Of a stretch of 64,000 bases of DNA, positions 58,655-64,000 are shown piece by piece. The translations under genes and the position numbers were made by a program. The stretch lies in contig NRSV01000035.1 in assembly GCA_002286855.1 (NCBI GenBank), positions 186,001 to 250,000 on the forward strand, written 5' to 3'. Origin of the DNA: Bipolaris cookei (Eukaryota; Ascomycota; Dothideomycetes; Pleosporales; Pleosporaceae). The number at the start of each line of letters is the position of its first letter. The stretch's first letter is position 1. Under the pieces are notes generated by a model that saw only the letters and a list, made by a program, of their open reading frames with translations, searched no databases and was not told the DNA's origin.

Positions 58655-59000
58655 TTACGTATAGTGACCTAGTGTCGGCAGTGCTTCAAAACCTTCCCAA
58701 ACGAGTTGGATATCCGGATAACGTCCTGGAAGATCGAAGACAGTCTCCAACCATGTCATGTGCAATTCTGCACAATTTCCGATAGCTATGGGATTTTTTG
58801 TCTTATCTGCCCAGTTTGGGCATATCCTTTTCTCCGCCGATTTTCGTGATTCGTTCCAGAACTTTTTCTCCATTGGCTCACCCACATGTAGACCCACTCC
58901 TGCACTCCACGTCTCACTTCCGCCCAAGATATCCAGCGCGCTTGGCGTGTTATAGTGGAAGCGGTAGAAGTACCGGCTTCTATATATCTTGGCAAGGCGT
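58655..59000 (-). pseudogene. Possible gene fragment, unknown
   Basis: On the minus strand a frame runs through YFYRFHYNTPSALDILGGSE, GVGLHVGEPMEKKFWNESRK and NCAELHMTWLETVFDLPGRY to HYT. There, AC/GTAAGT forms a good donor site, so an exon may end there rather than at the stop. No convincing partner exon or start codon was found upstream (a TGA precedes the frame). It looks like part of a protein gene, whole or decayed; function unknown. Confidence 0.35.
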
Positions 59001-59611
59001 GTTCAACCGGTGGTAAACTGAAAGATTGCCGAAATTTCCCGCCTAGAGCCTTCTGTGTCCCGTCACGTGCGATATTACCACTAATAGATTCATTGTGTGT
59101 GCACATTTAGCCCGATTGAAGGTCTTCCTGGGCCGTGAAAGGATATGGGGAGTGTGGGGTAAGGTATCTGCACTTATTTCTGTGGCGTTCCTTTATATTA
59201 ACGTTCTCGAAACCCGGTTCAACCAGCGCCTAAAACCCGGGTCGAGCGATGCTCTTTTAATTATGTTATGCAGATTTACGCAAGGGCTACGGATCTTTTT
59301 GATCACCCCGTGGTGGCCATGACTACGGAAACTGGATGCCGATCGGTGCATCTACCCTATGTGTCTCGACTTGGTCATTGTGGCCGTCGCTTAGGGAGAG
59401 CTTGTTGAAGTGAGAGGCTCTAACCCACCACTAATGTGTACACCATCACCAATAGAGACAACACGCGAGATGAGACCTCATGACTCCCAGTATCGTTTCA
59501 TCCTGCGATTCAGGCTCAACTAGCACTCGGCGTAAAGATATAAGTTGATAGCTGCTGCTAGTCAGTAGCATCACTGCATCCAACATAGATCGGCAACACT
59601 CTCAACACAAG
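59001..59611. other. Promoter region of the xylanase gene
   Basis: No gene is supported. A run of pyrimidine/CA-rich sequence (CAACACTCTCAACACAAG) precedes the xylanase ATG, typical of a highly expressed fungal leader. Confidence 0.5.
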
Positions 59612-60416
59612 ATGGTTTCTTTCAAGTCTTTGCTTCTCGCCGCTGTGGCTACCACCAGCGTCCTCGCTGCTCCCTTCGACTTCCTTCGTGAGCGCGACGA
59701 TGGCAACGCGACTGCTCTCCTTGAGAAGCGTCAGTCTACTCCCAGCTCCGAGGGATACCACAACGGATACTTCTACTCGTGGTGGACTGATGGCGGTGGC
59801 TCTGCCCAGTACACCATGGGTGAGGGCAGCAAGTACTCAGTGACCTGGAGGAACACTGGCAACTTTGTTGGTGGCAAGGGATGGAACCCTGGAAACGGCC
59901 GGTAGGTTGTGAAGATTGTTTGGCGAGGAGAATTTTACTAATGTGACTTCGCAGTGTCATCAACTACGGCGGAGCCTTCAACCCCCAAGGCAACGGATAC
60001 CTCGCTGTATACGGATGGACCCGCAACCCACTTGTCGAGTACTACGTAATTGAATCCTACGGAACCTACAACCCCAGCAGTGGAGCCCAGATCAAGGGCA
60101 GCTTCCAGACTGACGGTGGCACTTACAACGTTGCCGTCTCCACCCGTTACAACCAGCCCTCCATTGACGGAACAAGGACCTTTCAGCAGTACTGGTAAGT
60201 CATTTTGGTTTCTGATTCGACAAAAGCGTAGATTTTGACTATTATGATAGGTCTGTCCGCACCCAGAAGCGTGTCGGTGGAAGCGTGAACATGCAGAACC
60301 ACTTCAACGCTTGGTCTCGCTATGGCTTGAACCTTGGTCAACACTACTACCAGATTGTCGCCACCGAGGGTTACCAGTCTTCTGGAAGCTCTGAGATCTA
60401 CGTGCAGACCCAGTAG
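59612..60416 (+). CDS. Endo-1,4-beta-xylanase, glycoside hydrolase family 11, secreted
   Basis: It cuts the xylan backbone of plant cell walls outside the cell. Exons 59612-59901, 59955-60194 and 60251-60416 give 231 residues. A signal peptide (residues 1-20, MVSFKSLLLAAVATTSVLAA) is followed by a propeptide ending in a Kex2-type KR at 39-40. The GH11 jelly-roll landmarks are complete: GYFYSWWTDGGGSAQYTMG, KGWNPG, GYLAVYGWTRNPLVEYYVIE with nucleophile Glu125, RYNQPSIDGTRTFQQYWSVR, and the acid/base Glu216 in IVATEGYQSSG. No carbohydrate-binding module is attached. A secreted xylanase fits a plant-degrading or plant-pathogenic lifestyle. Confidence 0.96.
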
Positions 60417-60913
60417 AGGAGTTTTTGTCTATAACGCAAGCAACTAGCAGACAAGATTAGACAAGAATAATGCCTCGGATAGCTGTGAGCAGATTGGAGA
60501 AAGAACGATGCGTTCGAGTTACTGTACCTAGAAACATGTCAATTCACTCGTAGAAAACCTTCCGTTCTCGAACTTGTCCTTTTATTGCAGTACCTGAGCG
60601 TTGTGTCGTAGTTCAGTAAAAGTAGATAGAATCTAAGTGAAGTACAAAATGAAAAGCATGAAATAGCTGGTATGATGACTGTGCGATAGCACTTTGCCAT
60701 AACAGGCGCGCTAATGTATTGAGTTCACCGGGGTACCTTGGCGATCATTTTTTGTATAGCTGATTCATGAAGGCATTCATTACAGACAGTCAGTCTCGTA
60801 GCCATCGAATGCTGGTGTGTGAATTCGACATAGCTGGCGCATGTATGCTGACCGAGCGGTTTTCTCTTCTCATCTACCAATAAGTAACCGCATACTACTC
60901 TTGCTCGGCAACT
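60417..60913. other. Intergenic between convergent genes
   Basis: About 500 bp of 3' flanking sequence of the xylanase and lactone oxidase genes; nothing else recognised. Confidence 0.6.
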
Positions 60914-62752
60914 TTACATTTTATTGAAGACATTTGTTCCAGTCATATATTGCTCAGTGTCCTCTCTCATCCTGCCTTCGGTCTCCATGTCATAACTGTC
61001 CTTGGTGACAATCAATTCATCAGCCAATCCTTCCAACAATACGCTATTTTGCGCCTCAGCCTCGGCCATGAGGTCGAAGCTTTCTCCAGACTCACTGCCG
61101 GCCTTTTCAAAAACGTCAAGACCACCATCGAACCAACGTGCCTGCTCGCCGATCCAGTCAACACCACCTGTACGGCGACTTCGGCGTAAGACTTCCTTCT
61201 CTTCGAGAGGCAGCAAAGGAAGATCAGCCTTGGGCGGCAGAATGGTGCGACGGTGCCAAGCACCGAGGAACATGCCTTCAGGATCAACTTCGTTGCGGAC
61301 ACGATTGTATTCATCAAGGTCTTCACCATACACTGAGGAGAGATAGGTATAATCGACCGATTGAAAGTTCTTCGCCCAATGAGGTCGGCCATTATATTCT
61401 TTCATCAAATGCTCAAAAGCTTCATAATAGCGTTCTCTGCAAGGGGGATCCTGCCCATAGGGACGATACAGTGTGGCATTAAGATACAGGGCAGGTGTGT
61501 GCGCGTAAGAGGTGTCAAGGTATGGACGCGGCTCGCGGTCAACAGTGTTTGCGATACGGACTTCAATGGGCGAGTGGACGTACAGACCTTTAGTGCTGAA
61601 TGGGAGGCCAGAGGATTTCTCATCGCCGTGGAGCCAGTTTGTGATGCGAGTCAAGGCCTCAGGACCTTTCTCGAGAGGAATGCTCCATTCGTTGACGAAC
61701 TGAGAATAGAGACAGTTCATGAGGAGCTCAGTACGTTGTTCGCCGACGGCAGAGATAACGGCCCCATCTTTGAAACCGTATTGCATGCCAAAGACGAACC
61801 ATTCTACCCAGGGCAGGAAACGTGGGACGTATTGCGATATCCAGAGTAAGATGTGATAGGTATGATAGCCAACACTACCGCCGTACCAATTGTATTCGGG
61901 TGCCCGGTGTGCTTTTTTGGTCTTGTCTGCACGCCATACAACCGCGCGCTTCATATACGGTAGCCACCATACTCTAACGAATTCATTGGAAGTCCACAGC
62001 CCATTGTTCCAATCTGCCAGAACGTCTTCAATAGGTCGAATGGTCTGCACCCATTCAACGTTGTTCGCCTCGACCATCTGGAACTCGATCTCGACAATTA
62101 TACCCAACGCACCCAAGGATACCAATGCAGCTCGGAAGAGGTCGGGAGATTGTTGAGGAGAACAACGAACAGCTTGTCCATTGGCCAGTACTATGCGCAA
62201 ACTCTGAACGCGATCTGAAAGTAGTCCATGGCTATATGAGCTACCATGCGTCGCTGTGCCAATGGCCCCGGCTAGAGATTGAACGTCGATCGAGCCCAAG
62301 TTTGGCATGGTCAAACCGTGGGACTTTGCCTGCAGATTCAAGTTGTGCATGCGTATTCCAGCCTGAACTGTCATTGTTTTGCGCTCCTTGTCGACCTTCA
62401 AGACCTGGTTGAAGTCATCAAGATTGATCATCCATGATGAGGTGCATGTTAGGTCTGAAGGCGAGTGTCCACATCCTACGGTAACAACCCGTTTCCGCAT
62501 GCGACGTGCGAGATTGATGACTTTCTGAACCTCCTCGAGACTCTGGGGGCGGATGTAGAACTCAGGTCGCGAGTGGAAGGTTCGGGCCCAGGTGTGGTGA
62601 ATGTGGGAGTGGGATGCACGGAAAGGGACGCCGGGATCGGTACGGTCGAGCTCTATGGAGAGACGCGGTGGCATCATGACGCCTGGTACACCGCCAGCAG
62701 GAGGCGAGCGCGCCATGTTGGTGGTGCTCAAAAATATAAACTCATGAGACAC
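60914..62752 (-). CDS. ALO1: D-arabinono-1,4-lactone oxidase
   Basis: A flavoprotein that makes D-erythroascorbic acid from D-arabinono-1,4-lactone, in the mitochondrial membrane in yeast. Single exon, up to 612 residues. The FAD-binding (PCMH-type) domain includes RPEFYIRPQSLEEVQKVI and VTVGCGHSPSDLTCTSSW, with the flavin-linking His at about 96, then GSIDVQSLAGAIGTATHGS. The ALO domain contains NEFVRVWWLPYMKRAVVW and a late WAKNFQSVDYTYLSSVYG with the catalytic-domain pattern, then VDPEGMFLGAWHRR. In-frame Met codons at residues 13, 26 and 27 are alternatives; 26 or 27 leaves the family's usual short leader. The C-terminal about 100 residues are an acidic extension beyond the yeast-length domain. 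Confidence 0.92.
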   Translation of the reverse strand: MSHEFIFLSTTNMARSPPAGGVPGVMMPPRLSIELDRTDPGVPFRASHSHIHHTWARTFHSRPEFYIRPQSLEEVQKVINLARRMRKRVVTVGCGHSPSDLTCTSSWMINLDDFNQVLKVDKERKTMTVQAGIRMHNLNLQAKSHGLTMPNLGSIDVQSLAGAIGTATHGSSYSHGLLSDRVQSLRIVLANGQAVRCSPQQSPDLFRAALVSLGALGIIVEIEFQMVEANNVEWVQTIRPIEDVLADWNNGLWTSNEFVRVWWLPYMKRAVVWRADKTKKAHRAPEYNWYGGSVGYHTYHILLWISQYVPRFLPWVEWFVFGMQYGFKDGAVISAVGEQRTELLMNCLYSQFVNEWSIPLEKGPEALTRITNWLHGDEKSSGLPFSTKGLYVHSPIEVRIANTVDREPRPYLDTSYAHTPALYLNATLYRPYGQDPPCRERYYEAFEHLMKEYNGRPHWAKNFQSVDYTYLSSVYGEDLDEYNRVRNEVDPEGMFLGAWHRRTILPPKADLPLLPLEEKEVLRRSRRTGGVDWIGEQARWFDGGLDVFEKAGSESGESFDLMAEAEAQNSVLLEGLADELIVTKDSYDMETEGRMREDTEQYMTGTNVFNKM

Positions 62753-63180
62753 GATGGTGGCGTACAGTAGACAGAGTTGAGATCGAAAGACTAGTAGATG
62801 ACGTTAGCGCAACCCCGCCATGCAGGAACACGCCAAGACATGGCCTGATAGTGGCAGTGGTGTGTGTGCGCTGTACGCCCTAGTCCTGGATTCTGAGGAT
62901 GATAGTGCGGAAGAACTTCAACACGGCAACACAATGAGGCTGATTCCTACAAATCTAGCTCGTCCAGAGCTAAAATACCAAACGGCGTCTTGTTGATCGG
63001 CTTCAATAGCGGCTCTGATTGAGCATTTGCATTTTGCGAGATAAATCCGCTATATCTCATGGCAAACATTACGTAGAGCAGATTTACGCAAGACATGTGG
63101 TATGTCGTTCGTACAATAGGTTTGATGTCAGACACAGATGGCTGCCGCGAATTGAGGACGATTGCCCCGTCGCTGGCCAA
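62753..63180. other. Intergenic, next to LINE fragments
   Basis: No supported gene; a minus-strand frame at 62947-63180 adjoins the LINE ORF1 remnant but shows no motif of its own. Confidence 0.45.
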
Positions 63181-63757
63181 TCAATCATGTGAAGGGCCTT
63201 CGGAACTTAGCACGTTTGTAATTACTTCGATTTTTGCCGGGTGGATAGTGCCTCTCGAGGCCACCTGACTCCAGCTTATCGGCTCTTGACGCGTGGGCGC
63301 CTTTATTGTCCTGTCCTTCTTTATCCCCTCTTCCAGGCGTGCCTCCATCGCGTCCAATCTCTGAAGTATAGCCTGTATCCCTTCCTTTCCATCTGTTGTT
63401 TGGCGCGTTTTGGGCAATTTGATAGGGGCCAGGTTCTGGCCCACCGTTGTTGTTGCCGCGGTGAGTTCGCGGATGATATGAAAGAGGTCCTCTTCGCTGC
63501 CAGCATTATTCACACCCTCGACCGCTCTTTTTACTACTGTTTTCAGTATTTGTTCTTGTTGCCTTATCTATTTCTCCAGTGTCTCAATCCATTTTTCCGG
63601 TAGTTCCGGTCTTTTTCCCTTTGTTGTTGTGGTCGCGTCCTGACGCGTCGCAACCGCGTCAGGTCGACCATCTTCTTCTGTCGTAGATGCACCGCCCGAC
63701 ACTGCGAATTTCGCAATGTGAGTAGGTGCATTGAATTCGTATAGTCTAGTAGGTTAG
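63181..63757 (-). pseudogene. LINE ORF1 (gag-like) remnant
   Basis: On the minus strand a frame reads LYEFNAPTHIAKFAVSGGAS, RPELPEKWIETLEK, a TAG at 63568-63570, then IRQQEQILKTVVKRAVEGV, AGSEEDLFHIIRELTAATTT and PISWSQVASRG before stopping. This pattern (tryptophan-containing N-terminal helix, coiled coil, SW-x-VA-x-RG) is that of ORF1 proteins of fungal Tad1/I-type LINEs. The nucleic-acid-binding zinc knuckles that should follow are missing. The copy is truncated and carries a stop. Confidence 0.7.
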
Positions 63758-63784
63758 GTAAACGAGTTTTCGACCAATTTCTGA

Positions 63785-64000
63785 GACTGTCTAGAAGTTA
63801 AAGTATATGCAGACAATCAGGCTGCAATACTTAGACTTAAAACTGCTTCTGATAACCCAGGACAAGAGTGGCAACTTAGATGTTTAAGAGCAGCAAAGAA
63901 ACTTAAGAATAAAGGCCTAACACCCACGATCTACTGGGTACCAGGCCACGAGGACGTTATAGGAAACGAGAAAGCAGACACGCTAGCAAAGGAGGCGACA
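63785..64000 (+). pseudogene. LINE RNase H domain fragment, running off the window
   Basis: An open frame of 72 codons to the window edge encodes part of an RNase HI domain of a non-LTR retrotransposon polyprotein: VYADNQAAILRLKTASDNPG (an acidic site) and YWVPGHEDVIGNEKADTLAK (the His/Asp site). It is preceded by a TGA at 63782-63784. Whether the element is intact beyond the window cannot be seen. It points away from the adjacent ORF1 remnant. Confidence 0.85.

Overview
The window is nuclear DNA of a filamentous ascomycete. Most genes carry short introns (about 45-70 nt, a few longer) with GTAAGT/GTATGT donors. Intergenic gaps are short in the gene-rich parts, and the gene set includes fungal markers (Sec20, Tvp23, mL53, D-arabinono-1,4-lactone oxidase, GH11 xylanase). 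The overall style (fungal GPCR and SNF transporter genes, pogo/Fot1-type elements with a zinc knuckle, a small secreted cysteine-rich protein between transposons) fits Dothideomycetes, probably Pleosporales. That placement is inference, and the species cannot be named from the sequence alone.

Layout. 0-25 kb is gene-dense core: cystathionine gamma-lyase, a dead pogo element, SEC20, mL53 (MRPL44), inorganic pyrophosphatase, an unrecognised basic protein with an apparent frameshift, a glycine-rich RRM protein, a TAP-like serine peptidase, a small unknown protein, cysteine synthase 2, an NDUFAF7/MidA methyltransferase, a CitE/CLYBL-like lyase, TVP23 and a D-2-hydroxyacid dehydrogenase. 25.4-31.6 kb is almost gene-free and contains a piece of a dispersed repeat. 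31.6-47.8 kb is mixed: a 7-TM receptor, a MULE remnant, a beta-lactamase-fold hydrolase, a GMA12/MNN10 glycosyltransferase, a coiled-coil protein interrupted by a TGA, an unknown protein and an SNF/SLC6 transporter. 47.9-56.7 kb is a transposon island with two more pogo-type elements (one a chimera, one split by a truncated LINE), a Tc1/mariner-type element with 82-bp inverted repeats and, between the two pogo copies, a three-exon gene for a predicted secreted 8-cysteine protein. 56.7-62.8 kb holds gene fragments, a GH11 xylanase and a D-arabinono-1,4-lactone oxidase. The right edge holds two oppositely oriented LINE fragments.

Working relationships. Two genes act in sulfur amino-acid metabolism (cystathionine gamma-lyase and a cysteine synthase homologue) but are 16 kb apart and not an operon-like unit. 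Two divergent pairs have short shared 5' regions: cysteine synthase 2 / NDUFAF7 (178 bp) and CLYBL-like / TVP23 (310 bp). Most other neighbours look unrelated, as is normal in fungi. The most interesting material is in the transposon island: the secreted cysteine-rich gene, the chimeric pogo element and a recurrent in-frame TGA at apparent arginine CGA codons in four separate degraded or interrupted genes. No CRISPR array, rRNA or tRNA gene could be supported.
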